64,000 nucleotides of DNA, taken from the NCBI GenBank assembly GCA_963618495.1, contig CAVESF010000005.1:32624-96623 (forward strand), written 5' to 3'. Positions within the stretch are counted from its first letter, which is position 1; each line of letters starts with the position of its first letter. A program made the position numbers and the translations under genes. The stretch comes from Apopatosoma sp963618495 (GTDB lineage: Bacteria > Bacillota > Clostridia > Oscillospirales > CAG-272). Below are positions 15,211 through 23,907 of the stretch, piece by piece. The notes beneath the pieces are model-generated. The model was not told the origin of the DNA and made no database searches. It saw only the letters and a program-made list of their open reading frames with translations.

Positions 15211-15896
15211 TATCTTTTTTCCTCCCTATCAGAAATTTTTCTTATCACTGTTTCATGCGAAGATTTTACTATGCAACCGCCGGGTATGACGCCGCGCACT
15301 GATGTGAGCGGGTAGACGGAGCTTTCCCTGCCTATCACCGTGCCGGGATTGAGTACGCTGCCGCAACCGATGTCCGCGCCGTCGCCGAGCATCGCGCCGA
15401 ATTTGCGCAGTCCCGTTTCGTATGTTTCATCGCCCTTGACGGCGACATTGCTTTTGTCGGATTTCAGATTTGAGCATATCGCGCCTGCACCCATGTGCGC
15501 ACGGTTTCCGAGTACGGAATCGCCGACATAGTTATAATGCGGCACCTGCACGTGCGAGAGCAGAATGCAGTTTTTCAACTCGCTTGAATTGCCGATAACG
15601 CAGTTTTCGCCTGTTATCACATTGCCGCGGATATATGCGCCTGGTCTTATTTCGCATCCGTGACCTATCACGGCGGGCGGCTCGATGACGGCACTCTCGT
15701 GTATCTTCACATCCATGCCGACGAGTACTCCTGCCTTCATCTCGGTAAAGCCCTCAATGCCATCGGAAACAAGCCTTTTCGCAAGCTCCTTTATCTCGGG
15801 GAGCATCTGCCATGGATACTCGTGAGAGGAGAAAAAATCGCGCAGATAAGGCACATCGCAGGAGAAAAGCTCCGCGGTTTTTACGCATTTATTCAC
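15210..15896 (-). CDS. Left-handed beta-helix protein resembling the GlmU acetyltransferase half
   Basis: A 228-residue protein of hexapeptide repeats (VIEPPAVIGHGCEIRPGAYIRGNVITGENCVIG is represented by many I-G-x-x-x-x turns), with HVQVPHYNYVGDSVLG and a late VYPLTSVRGVIPGG segment. This matches the C-terminal sugar-1-phosphate acyltransferase half of GlmU and related nucleotide-sugar enzymes, but the N-terminal uridylyltransferase half is absent. I use a GTG start overlapping the glmM stop (GTGAATAA) because AGAGGA lies upstream and the frame has no earlier start. Set between glmM and glmS, it probably acetylates glucosamine-1-phosphate; the uridylyl step would then need another gene. Confidence 0.8.
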   Translation of the reverse strand: MNKCVKTAELFSCDVPYLRDFFSSHEYPWQMLPEIKELAKRLVSDGIEGFTEMKAGVLVGMDVKIHESAVIEPPAVIGHGCEIRPGAYIRGNVITGENCVIGNSSELKNCILLSHVQVPHYNYVGDSVLGNRAHMGAGAICSNLKSDKSNVAVKGDETYETGLRKFGAMLGDGADIGCGSVLNPGTVIGRESSVYPLTSVRGVIPGGCIVKSSHETVIRKISDREEKR

Positions 15897-17532
15897 AGCA
15901 GTATCCTCTCTTTCGTATCACCTCAAGCAGACGCGCGGTGTACTTTTCACATAGTTCCTCGCTCTCGCATTCGAGCATAATGCGGACAACAGGCTCTGTT
16001 CCGCTGGCGCGCAGGAGCGCTCTGCCGTTGCCGTTTATCTCCTTGTTTATCGCGTCAAATTCCGCCTTTACCTCCGGGTCGGAAAGAGCCTGCTCTTTGC
16101 TTGTCACGCGGACGCTTTTCACCGTCTGCGGATAGAGCTTCACAGGATCGGCAAGCTTGGAGAGCGGCAGTTTTCTGTCACGCATTTCCTCTGTCAGCAT
16201 TATCGCCGTCAATAGCCCATCGCCTGTGGTGGCGTATTTCTGCAGTATGATATGTCCCGATTGCTCACCGCCGAGCTTGTAGCCGTTTTTCTGCATACAT
16301 TCGTAAACGAACCTGTCGCCGACGGCGGTCAGCTCATATTTTATGCCCGCGCTCTCAAATGCCTTGAAAAGTCCCGAATTTGACATCACCGTGGCGACTA
16401 CCGTATCGCCGTCGAGCGTGCCGCGGGCTTTCAGGCGCGTGCCGAGTATGTAGAGTATGCAGTCGCCGTCGACTATTCTGCCGTTTTCATCCACGGCAAT
16501 ACATCTGTCCGCATCGCCGTCGAAAGCAAAGCCTGCGTCAAGCCTGTTTTCGCGCACAAATTCTATCAGATTTTCGATATGCGTAGAGCCGCAGTCCTTG
16601 TTTACATTGAGTCCGTCGGGCGAGGCGCCGATAACATATGTTTTTGCGCCGAGCGCATCAAAAACAGCCTTCGCTATCATCCATGAGGCGCCGTTTGCGC
16701 AGTCGAGCCCTATGCGCAGATTCTTATATGAATGCGAGGCGACGGATATGAGATAGCCGACATATCTGTTTCTGCCAGCGACATAGTCCACTATACTGCC
16801 CATGCCGTCGCGATGAGCAAAGGGAATATCGTCGCCGTCGATGCCGAGCTTCTTTATATTGCCGTCGAGATATGCCTCCACAAATTCCGTGGTGGCATTG
16901 TCCATCTTTTCACCGTAGCGGTTTATCAGCTTTATGCCGTTGTCATAGTAGGGATTGTGCGAGGCTGTTATCATTATGCCGCAGTCAAATTCGTCCGTGC
17001 GCGTAACATAGGAAACGCTCGGCGTAGTCGTCACATGAAGTATATACGCATCTGCACCAGAGGATGTGATTCCCGAGGCTATGGCGTATTCAAGCGTATA
17101 GCTGGAGCGGCGCGTATCTTTGCCTATGAGTATGCGCGGACGGTAATTTGGCATATGAAAGCCCGAGAGCGGGGAAGAATAGTACCAGCCGAGAAAGCGG
17201 CCTACCTTATATGCCTGATCCGAGGTGAGAGTAACATTGGCTTCGCCGCGGAAGCCGTCGGTGCCGAAATATTTGTTTTTTGCGCCTGTTTCGTTTATGG
17301 CGGATTTTTTGCCCGCCACATCGCCGAAGAGTGAAACATCATCGCGCAGGAGCGCATCCGCCGTCACGCGGAAAAGACTGCAGAGCGTGAGCACATTGTC
17401 TATCTGCGGGAGCGACTGATTTATCTCCCATTTCGATACAGACTGTCTGGAAACCGAAAGCTTCTCCGCGAGCTGCTCCTGCGAAATGTGAGCGGCTACA
17501 CGCAGATTTGCTATTTTTTCGCCTATTGTCAT
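15889..17532 (-). CDS. glmM: Phosphoglucosamine mutase fused to an N-terminal HTH (Xre) domain
   Basis: A 547-residue fusion. Residues 1-65 form a Cro/CI-type helix-turn-helix (IGEKIANLRVAAHISQEQLAEKLSVSRQSVSKWE) with the usual tail NVLTLCSLFRVTADALL. After a short linker the mutase begins at KYFGTDGFRGEANV. It has the phosphoserine loop GIMITASHNPYYDNG, the metal site FDGDADRCIAVDE, the sugar loop GGEQSGHI and the phosphate loop RASGTEPVVRIM. It converts glucosamine-6-phosphate to the 1-phosphate. Two adjacent ATGs are possible (17535 and 17532); the second has better spacing from AAAGGG. The fused DNA-binding domain is unusual and suggests that the enzyme regulates its own operon. I see no frameshift separating the two parts. 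Confidence 0.9.
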   Translation of the reverse strand: MTIGEKIANLRVAAHISQEQLAEKLSVSRQSVSKWEINQSLPQIDNVLTLCSLFRVTADALLRDDVSLFGDVAGKKSAINETGAKNKYFGTDGFRGEANVTLTSDQAYKVGRFLGWYYSSPLSGFHMPNYRPRILIGKDTRRSSYTLEYAIASGITSSGADAYILHVTTTPSVSYVTRTDEFDCGIMITASHNPYYDNGIKLINRYGEKMDNATTEFVEAYLDGNIKKLGIDGDDIPFAHRDGMGSIVDYVAGRNRYVGYLISVASHSYKNLRIGLDCANGASWMIAKAVFDALGAKTYVIGASPDGLNVNKDCGSTHIENLIEFVRENRLDAGFAFDGDADRCIAVDENGRIVDGDCILYILGTRLKARGTLDGDTVVATVMSNSGLFKAFESAGIKYELTAVGDRFVYECMQKNGYKLGGEQSGHIILQKYATTGDGLLTAIMLTEEMRDRKLPLSKLADPVKLYPQTVKSVRVTSKEQALSDPEVKAEFDAINKEINGNGRALLRASGTEPVVRIMLECESEELCEKYTARLLEVIRKRGYCCE

Positions 17533-17718
17533 CATTTTCCCTTTCTTTGATTTCAGCCACCACGAAAACGTACACACCGCGCAAAATAAAATAATAAAAA
17601 ACTAAATAACTGCTGACAAGAAAAATGCACTGTTTTCGCGGCAACTGTTTATTTTTTGAATTGCGTAATAACATTATATACAATTTTTTCGGTATTTGCT
17701 ACCAAGAGCACATGGAAT

Positions 17719-17743
17719 TTTTCGCAACCATAGGGTGCGAAAA
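17719..17743. promoter_or_regulatory. Palindrome in the glmM leader, possible operator
   Basis: TTTTCGCAACC/GGTGCGAAAA with a 4-nt centre and one bulge, about 50-75 nt downstream of the glmM transcription start. No T-run follows, so it is not a standard terminator. It may be an RNA hairpin or the binding site for the HTH domain of GlmM. Confidence 0.4.
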
Positions 17744-17801
17744 TAAAAAATCACGTCTTGTGAATTTTTTTGTTTTTGCAAAAATTATTTTGTACAGATA
17801 T

Positions 17802-17830
17802 ATTATAGCGCAAACTGCGGGAAAAGTCTA
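17802..17830 (-). promoter_or_regulatory. Sigma-A promoter of the glmM operon
   Basis: Minus strand TAGACT, 17-nt spacer, TATAAT. The leader to the glmM ATG is about 260 nt, AT-rich, and holds only the palindrome at 17719. Confidence 0.7.
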
Positions 17831-17880
17831 TAGCTTTGCGCAAAAAAAGCGCACAAAAGTTGCGAAAAGCGTTGAAGGGC

Positions 17881-17906
17881 AAAAAAGCGAAGCCCTGCGG
17901 CTCCGC
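17881..17906 (-). terminator. Terminator after prs
   Basis: Minus strand GCGGAGCC/GGCTTCGC stem with a GCAG loop and TTTTTT after it. Confidence 0.85.
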
Positions 17907-17931
17907 CTTTCATCGTATTATTCTTTAAATT

Positions 17932-19047
17932 TTATTTTCCTGCCCGAACCTTATCGGTGAGTGCATGGATTCTGTTTATGGGGTTGAGAAGCTCGGAAAT
18001 CGAGCGGTCTCTGTTGAGCGAATCTATGATATAGGAAACATACTTGCACATATTTACTTCCGTATACCAAGGACGGTTGATTATTTCATCGGGGCGATAA
18101 TTGAGATTTGTGGTGAAGATTCTGTCTATCTTGCCTGCCTCGTATGCCGCGTCAAACTTCGCGCAACCGTTGCAGAAAAGACCGAAGGTAGAGAATACAA
18201 ATACTCTGCGCGCACCCTTTTCCTTGAGCTGCTCGGCGATATCGAGCACGGATTCGCCGCTGGAAATCATATCGTCAACTATGATGATATCCTTGCCCTC
18301 TACGGAATTTCCGAGAAATTCGTGAGCCTCTATCGGGTTCATGCCGTTGATGATGACCTTGTAGTTTCTGCGCTTGTAGAACATGCCGAGCTCGACATTG
18401 AGCACGCTGGAAAAGTACATCGCGCGACCCATTGCGCCCTCGTCGGGAGCAACAATCATCGTCGTCTGCGGATCAAAACTGATATCGGGATATTCTCTTG
18501 AGAGCGCCTTGAGCATCTGATAGGAGGAGCGGACATCGTCGAAGCCGTTTCTCGGAATGGCATTCTGCACTCTCGGGTCATGAGCATCAAAGGTGATGAT
18601 GTTTGTCGCGCCCATGTATACTATCTCTTGGAGAGCGACGGCGCAGTCGAGCGATTCTCTTGCCGTTCTTCTGTGCTGTCTGCCCTCGTAGAGCATAGGC
18701 ATGATGACGGATATACGGCGCGCCTTGCCGCCGATGGCGCAGATGATACGCTTCAGATCCTGAAAATGGTCGTCCGGACTCATTGGAACCTGCATGCCGT
18801 ACATATTGTACTTCACGCTGTAGTTGAAAGGGTCTACGAAAATGTAGGTATCGTGACCTCGCATTGTTTCATGGATTATACCTTTTGCCTCGCCTGTGCC
18901 GAAGCGGGGGCAATCCGCATCGACGAGAAATGTTTCTCTTTCCTCATCTTTTCTCCACTGCTTGAGATACCAGTCTACATTGGAAAGAAATTTCTCCGTT
19001 CCTTTCATTCCAACAATGCTGAGTTCGCCGAAATATTCGCTGTTCAT
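17932..19047 (-). CDS. prs: Ribose-phosphate pyrophosphokinase, long form
   Basis: A 371-residue member of the PRPP synthetase family, about 55 residues longer than the usual form. The PRPP-binding loop is clear (KDIIIVDDMISSGES), as are the ribose/ATP-site segments PMLYEGRQHRRTARESL and NIITFDAHDPRVQNA. It makes PRPP from ribose-5-phosphate and ATP for nucleotide, His and Trp synthesis. The ribosome site is AAGGAC. It follows the aldolase gene by 62 nt with no terminator, so it is probably the last gene of the SIS-aldolase-prs unit. The extra length at the N-terminus (KQWRKDEERETFLVDADCPRF region) is typical of a divergent clostridial subgroup. Confidence 0.9.
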   Translation of the reverse strand: MNSEYFGELSIVGMKGTEKFLSNVDWYLKQWRKDEERETFLVDADCPRFGTGEAKGIIHETMRGHDTYIFVDPFNYSVKYNMYGMQVPMSPDDHFQDLKRIICAIGGKARRISVIMPMLYEGRQHRRTARESLDCAVALQEIVYMGATNIITFDAHDPRVQNAIPRNGFDDVRSSYQMLKALSREYPDISFDPQTTMIVAPDEGAMGRAMYFSSVLNVELGMFYKRRNYKVIINGMNPIEAHEFLGNSVEGKDIIIVDDMISSGESVLDIAEQLKEKGARRVFVFSTFGLFCNGCAKFDAAYEAGKIDRIFTTNLNYRPDEIINRPWYTEVNMCKYVSYIIDSLNRDRSISELLNPINRIHALTDKVRAGK

Positions 19048-19109
19048 AAGTCCTTACCGTACCCTTCCTTGATTTATAAATTTGTTTTTCTGTACTTTGC
19101 AAAAACGAA

Positions 19110-20402
19110 TTAAAGGTTGAAAGCTACCTCTATTTCCTTCACTTCCTCGTCGTTTATCTTTACGACTTCACCGCCGATAGCGGCTGTTTCGACCAGCGAT
19201 TTTGCGCTGTACTCCATAACCTCGAGTCTGTCGAAAGCATTGAGGAGGGAAGTGCCTGCGGCGATAATGCAGTCATTTTCGATTATCACCACGGGATTCT
19301 TTATCGAGATTTCCGCAGCAAGCATATCGGGCTGCATGAATGATGAGCCGAAAGGATATTTGCGCACGGTCTTGAGTGCTATATAGCTTTCCGGAATGAG
19401 TCTCGCGTCAAATTCCGCATCCGTGACTGCGAAAGCCATGATGTGCGGCGGATGAGCGATGATTACGGATTTGATATCGGGGTCTCTCTCATAAAGCTTT
19501 GCATGAAGCAGAGCCGAACGGGAGGGCTTCTTGCCTGCCTCGCGCATGCCGTTCTTTACACGAACGAGGTCTTCGGGTTCAAGATATTTTCTGTCCTTGG
19601 CATAAGGCGTGATGATGAATGAGCCGTCGGAGAGCTTGCAGGAGAATGTACCCTGGTCGCTTGTGAAGAGCTGATTGCCGTATGCGCGGTGAATAAGGTC
19701 GCACATCTCGCGGCGAACCTGTCTCTCCTCGCTGGAATACTCTGTCTGGATGAACTCATCCATCTTCGGCATGGTTTTCTGCTTGTAAATCTGCATATAT
19801 TTGTCGGAGATGCCGTGAGTCTTGCGTCCGAGAGTTCTTGCGTTGATCTGGATTCTTGCGCAGTAGTCGAGCGTTTCAAAGCTCATGAAAGCGGAGAAGA
19901 GGCTCTTTGCGCCGATAACAACACCGTGGTTTTCAAGCATGACAGTGTTTATGCCGCGCTCAAATTCAGCCGCAATATTGTCGCCCAGCGTCTTGCTTCC
20001 GGGGAGAGCGTACTTTGCCATGGAAACTTCGCCGCAGAGTATTTCCGCATTTGGAACGAGCGAAGTATCGGGAATCTGACGCACTATGCTGAAAGCCACG
20101 AGTGCCGGCGGATGCGCATGAAGCACAGCGTGCAGGTCGGGGCGCTTCTTGTAGATAGCGCAGTGGAAAGGATATTCCACAGAGGGGCGATGAATGCCGA
20201 CTATAGTGCCGTCGGGCTTTATCTGCATGATATCCTCGCGGCGGAGGTTGCCCTTGTCTATGCCGCTGGGGCTTATCCAGACCGTGCCGTCGGAATCACA
20301 GATTGAGAGGTTGCCGCCGGATGTCGTTGTCATGCCGTAGTAATAAATACGGTTCATAATCATGACTATCTGGTCAGCAGGATGCAACATATCAAAATTC
20401 AT
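19110..20402 (-). CDS. Double-domain class II aldolase/adducin family protein
   Basis: A 430-residue protein built from two class II aldolase domains in tandem (about 1-205 and 220-430). The first has the zinc histidines expected for fuculose/rhamnulose-phosphate aldolases (VLHAHPPALVAF and MLENHGVVIG). In the second copy the first His of HxH is replaced (VIIAHPPHIMAF) and ENHG has become ENDC, so it has lost two of three zinc ligands and is probably structural. The family cleaves sugar-1-phosphates to dihydroxyacetone phosphate plus an aldehyde, or acts as an epimerase; the substrate here is unknown. It is the middle gene between a SIS isomerase and prs. Confidence 0.85.
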   Translation of the reverse strand: MNFDMLHPADQIVMIMNRIYYYGMTTTSGGNLSICDSDGTVWISPSGIDKGNLRREDIMQIKPDGTIVGIHRPSVEYPFHCAIYKKRPDLHAVLHAHPPALVAFSIVRQIPDTSLVPNAEILCGEVSMAKYALPGSKTLGDNIAAEFERGINTVMLENHGVVIGAKSLFSAFMSFETLDYCARIQINARTLGRKTHGISDKYMQIYKQKTMPKMDEFIQTEYSSEERQVRREMCDLIHRAYGNQLFTSDQGTFSCKLSDGSFIITPYAKDRKYLEPEDLVRVKNGMREAGKKPSRSALLHAKLYERDPDIKSVIIAHPPHIMAFAVTDAEFDARLIPESYIALKTVRKYPFGSSFMQPDMLAAEISIKNPVVIIENDCIIAAGTSLLNAFDRLEVMEYSAKSLVETAAIGGEVVKINDEEVKEIEVAFNL

Positions 20403-20484
20403 TTTCCTGTCCTTTTCCCGGCGGCTCTGAAATTTTCCCTTGCGCTGCCGCCGAAGCGTATATATTTACTCTTTCGAGTGAGAA

Positions 20485-21543
20485 TCAAACCGTAACGGTA
20501 ACCTTTTTCAGCGTTTTTGAGGCGTCGGGGTCAATGCCGCGCGTCTCTGCAAGCTTGCAGGCAAAAAGCTGAAATACAACTGCCGCCGCAAATACATTCA
20601 GTACATCCGGCGCGATACCGTCCTCCGAAACGGAAGGAACCTTCAATACGGTAACCGTGTCGTCATCGCAGTATTTGTCGCTGTCGGTAACTATGATGAT
20701 ATCCGTGCCGAGAGCCTTGAGTCTGCCGATTATCATATCGGCATCGCCGATGACGGGACCGTCAAGCGCGACGACGAAAGCAGGATCGCCGGCATGGAGC
20801 TGTGCTATCGGTCCGTGCTGGAAATCCGAGATGGCATATCCGCGCATTTTTATATTGTTTGTTTCAAGTATTTTAAGTGCGCCTTCAAGTGCGATCGGAT
20901 AAGCAAAACCGCGACCGAGAGTGACGGCGGAGGTCATGCCGGTATATTTTTTCATGAGCACTGAGAGCGTCTCGGGCATATAGGTGAGAAGCTCGTCAAC
21001 GGCGGGAGCGACTTTGGCAAGACCCGCTTTCAGCGCAGAGCTTCCCGAAACCTCTGCGGCAAGCAGAGCGAGCAGCATCATCTGGGAGGTAAAAGTCTTT
21101 GTGGCGGCGATGCTTGCTTCATCTCCGGCATTGCAGAAGAGAGCATAGTCAACGCTTCCCGCAAGGTGCGAACCCTCGACATTCGTAATTCCTGCCGTGA
21201 GCGCACCGCTTTTCTTTGCGTCGGCAATGACGGAGATAACATCCTCTGCCGCGCCGGACTGCGATATGCCGATAACGAGCGAATCTCTGTAGTCTACGCA
21301 GGCGCCGTATTTTGAGATAACCGACGGCGTGGCAAGACCGCAGGGGATGCCTGCTGCGAGCGCAAAAAGATACTGCGCATATGTTGCCGCGTGGTCGCTC
21401 GTGCCTCTTGCCGCAAAATAAATCTTGCGGATGCTTCTTTCTTTCATCGCAGAAGCGAGAGCCGCTATCGTGCTGCCGTTTTTATCGGCAAGCCCCGCGA
21501 GAACAGCGGGCTGTTCTCTTATCTCTTTTTCAAGATTCATCAT
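20485..21543 (-). CDS. SIS-domain sugar isomerase/deaminase (GlmS-isomerase-like)
   Basis: A 352-residue protein equivalent to the isomerase half of GlmS without the glutaminase domain. It has two SIS domains: ARGTSDHAATYAQYLF with GISQSGAAEDVI, and TLGRGFAYPIALEGALKI with ISDFQHGPIAQL. The C-terminus DPDASKTLKKVTVTV mirrors that of GlmS. Such proteins act as glucosamine-6-phosphate deaminases or fructosamine-6-phosphate deglycases, releasing ammonia in the direction opposite to GlmS. It is first in a unit with the double aldolase and prs and sits beside the glmM-glmS operon, so amino-sugar turnover is likely. The exact substrate is not determined. Confidence 0.85.
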   Translation of the reverse strand: MMNLEKEIREQPAVLAGLADKNGSTIAALASAMKERSIRKIYFAARGTSDHAATYAQYLFALAAGIPCGLATPSVISKYGACVDYRDSLVIGISQSGAAEDVISVIADAKKSGALTAGITNVEGSHLAGSVDYALFCNAGDEASIAATKTFTSQMMLLALLAAEVSGSSALKAGLAKVAPAVDELLTYMPETLSVLMKKYTGMTSAVTLGRGFAYPIALEGALKILETNNIKMRGYAISDFQHGPIAQLHAGDPAFVVALDGPVIGDADMIIGRLKALGTDIIIVTDSDKYCDDDTVTVLKVPSVSEDGIAPDVLNVFAAAVVFQLFACKLAETRGIDPDASKTLKKVTVTV

Positions 21544-21618
21544 GATTTTCTACTCCCGATAATACGCCGTGGCGCATCTGTGCATATGCACAAGGTAAAA
21601 CTATATTCTTACATTTAC

Positions 21619-21647
21619 AGTATAATATTTATTATCCTCCATGTCAA
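21619..21647 (-). promoter_or_regulatory. Sigma-A promoter of SIS-aldolase-prs
   Basis: Minus strand TTGACA, 17-nt spacer, TATACT, about 75 bases upstream of the ATG. Confidence 0.78.
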
Positions 21648-21733
21648 TGGGAAATCTGCACAAAATTAAAGATTCCGACATATTTTTTGTGTACTTTGTG
21701 GGTTTTGAAACCGAATGTTTGTAAAAAGAGACT

Positions 21734-21769
21734 AAAAATATTGCCGCCACGGGATTGTGACGGCAATAT
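21734..21769 (-). terminator. Terminator after the P1B-ATPase gene
   Basis: Minus strand ATATTGCCGTCAC/GTGGCGGCAATAT, a 13-bp stem with one G-T pair, followed by TTTTTAG. Confidence 0.85.
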
Positions 21770-21790
21770 GCGTGTTTTCATGCTTTCGGG

Positions 21791-23905
21791 TTATTTGATT
21801 CTTGTGCAGTTGAGCACCGCAATCAGCGTCACGCCGACATCGGCGAGCACAGCAAGCTCCATTATCGGATTCCAGATGAGGCAGATAAGCATGATAAGCG
21901 TTTTTACGCCGAGAGAGAATGCGATATTTTCTTTGACAATCTTTCTCGTTTTTTTCGCTATCTTCACTGCTCTCGGAACATTTTCGATATCATCGTTTAC
22001 AAGGACGATATCAGCCGCTTTAGCCGAGAGAGCCGCGCCGCCCTTGCCCATGGCAAAGCCGACATCGCTGCGGATGATAACGGGCGAATCGTTGAGTCCG
22101 TCGCCGACATAGGCAACGCTTCCTTTTTTGCTGTTTTCCTCGTATATCTTCTCAAATCTGTCAAGCTTATCCTGCGGGAGAAGCTCTGCGGAATATTCGG
22201 TTATGCCGACCTTTTCTGCAAGGCGGCGGACAGCCGCGCCTTTGTCGCCGCTGAGTATCTCGAGATGAGAAGCGCCGAGCGAGCGGAGTTCGGATATGGC
22301 TTTTGCCGCATTTTCCTTGGGAGTGTCGGAGAATGTGATGGCGCCGATATATTTGCCGTTTGCCGCACCGTAGATGCAGGTTTCGGATTCTTTTTCAAAG
22401 GCGATATCGGGATATTCCTCATGGAGATATCTTGCCGAGCCGAAGATGGCGCGGACATTGCCGGATGGCGTTTTCAGCGTGGCTTCCGTACCCTTGCCTG
22501 CCGTTTCATGGCTTTCTTCGGCTTTGTAGCCTGTTACACCTGCCATATCGGAGCAGAATGCGGACGCAAGCGGATGAGACGAACGGGAGAGTGCGCCGAG
22601 CGCCACTCTGATAAATTCGTCGCGGTCAATCTGCGACTTGATTTCTTCTGTCTTTATCTTTGCTTCCGTGAGCGTGCCTGTCTTGTCAAAAGCTATGGCG
22701 CAGATTCTTGCGGCATTGTCAACAGCCTCGCCGCCTTTATACATGATACCTTCCTTGGCACCGACGCCTATTGAGGTGAAATATGCAAGCGGAATTGAAA
22801 GCACGAGTGCGCAGGGACAGGAGACAACGAGTATGGTAAGCGCTTTCTTCAGCCATTCGGCAACATTTCCGCTGACAGCGGCACCGAGTATGAAGATGAC
22901 GAGTGCCAGACCCATCATGGCTGGAGTATATATCTTCGCAAAACTGCGGATGAATTTTTCATTCTTTGATTTGCGCTTGCCCGCTTCGGTGACGGCATCG
23001 GCAAGTTTGGAAGCAACACTCTCACCGTATGGCTTTGTGACTGTCATTTCCACAGCGCCGTCAATGCAGATATATCCCGAGCTTACGGCATCGCCCTCTC
23101 CCGCCCACACGGGAAGGCTCTCGCCTGTGATACCGGAGGTATCAAAGTTTGCGCCGCCGGAGGAAATAACGCCGTCCAGCGAAACTTTTTCGCCCGCATG
23201 GAGCGATACGCGCGCGCCTTCGGCGACATCGTCGGGGTCTTTTTCTGCCCATCCGCCGTTTTCATAGACGCGGACCGTCTTTTCCGACATATCGAGCATG
23301 AGGGATATTTTCTTTTTGGAATTGTCAAATGCAAGGTCTGAGAGATATTCGCCGAGCGAATAGAGAAACATAACCGCCGCCGCCTCGTAAAATTCACCGA
23401 GACAGAGCGCACCTATTGTGGCGACAGCCATCAGCGTATTTTCCGTAAAGAAACTTCCGTGGATGAAGTCTTTTATCATGCTTATGATAATCGGAATGCC
23501 GTAATATGCGTAAACGACAATGGAAGCGACTATCCATACAGCGGGATGCAGGTTTTGCATCATTATGCCGTGCGCGAGGAGAAAGGCAAATATCATTATC
23601 ACGCCGGCAACGGCAAAGAAAACTATATCCTTTTTGCTGTGTTCCTCTTCTTCGCCGTCATCGTCGTCGCCGTGGCAACCGCAGCCGCCTATCTCGTAGC
23701 CGCCGTGTTCATGCTCGTCTTCATCGTGGCAGCAACAACAGCCGCAACCGCTCTTGCGCTTGTGATGGTGGTGATGCTCGTGTTCATGCTCATGTTCGTG
23801 GTCATGGTGATGTTCATGCTCGTGGTCGTGGTCATGATGATGCTCGTGCTCGTCATGCCCGCAGGCATCGCAGGAGCATTTCAGTTCTTTTTCTTCGTTT
23901 TCCAT
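21791..23905 (-). CDS. Zn/Cd-type heavy-metal P1B-ATPase with His-rich N-terminus
   Basis: A 704-residue exporter. Residues 1-90 hold no HMA domain; instead there is a His/Asp/Glu-rich stretch (about 17-48), a cysteine cluster (SGCGCCCCH, about 52-60), another GGCGCHG and an acidic run. Then follow the transmembrane helices, the actuator (GESLPVW), the metal-site motif SCPCALVLSIPLAYFTSIG, the phosphorylation site FDKTGTLTEAK, the HP motif (SSHPLA) and GDGLNDSPVI. SCPC with the DxG-type last helix (LADVGVTLIAVLN) fits the zinc/cadmium/lead group. It is cotranscribed behind an ArsR repressor 2 nt away, so it is presumably induced by the exported metal. Metal identity is inferred. Confidence 0.92.
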   Translation of the reverse strand: MENEEKELKCSCDACGHDEHEHHHDHDHEHEHHHDHEHEHEHEHHHHHKRKSGCGCCCCHDEDEHEHGGYEIGGCGCHGDDDDGEEEEHSKKDIVFFAVAGVIMIFAFLLAHGIMMQNLHPAVWIVASIVVYAYYGIPIIISMIKDFIHGSFFTENTLMAVATIGALCLGEFYEAAAVMFLYSLGEYLSDLAFDNSKKKISLMLDMSEKTVRVYENGGWAEKDPDDVAEGARVSLHAGEKVSLDGVISSGGANFDTSGITGESLPVWAGEGDAVSSGYICIDGAVEMTVTKPYGESVASKLADAVTEAGKRKSKNEKFIRSFAKIYTPAMMGLALVIFILGAAVSGNVAEWLKKALTILVVSCPCALVLSIPLAYFTSIGVGAKEGIMYKGGEAVDNAARICAIAFDKTGTLTEAKIKTEEIKSQIDRDEFIRVALGALSRSSHPLASAFCSDMAGVTGYKAEESHETAGKGTEATLKTPSGNVRAIFGSARYLHEEYPDIAFEKESETCIYGAANGKYIGAITFSDTPKENAAKAISELRSLGASHLEILSGDKGAAVRRLAEKVGITEYSAELLPQDKLDRFEKIYEENSKKGSVAYVGDGLNDSPVIIRSDVGFAMGKGGAALSAKAADIVLVNDDIENVPRAVKIAKKTRKIVKENIAFSLGVKTLIMLICLIWNPIMELAVLADVGVTLIAVLNCTRIK

Positions 23906-23907
23906 GA

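Noticed and set aside
15211..15260. Possible glmS ribozyme
   Set aside because: glmS starts one base inside the preceding gene's stop; there is no untranslated region to hold the ribozyme.
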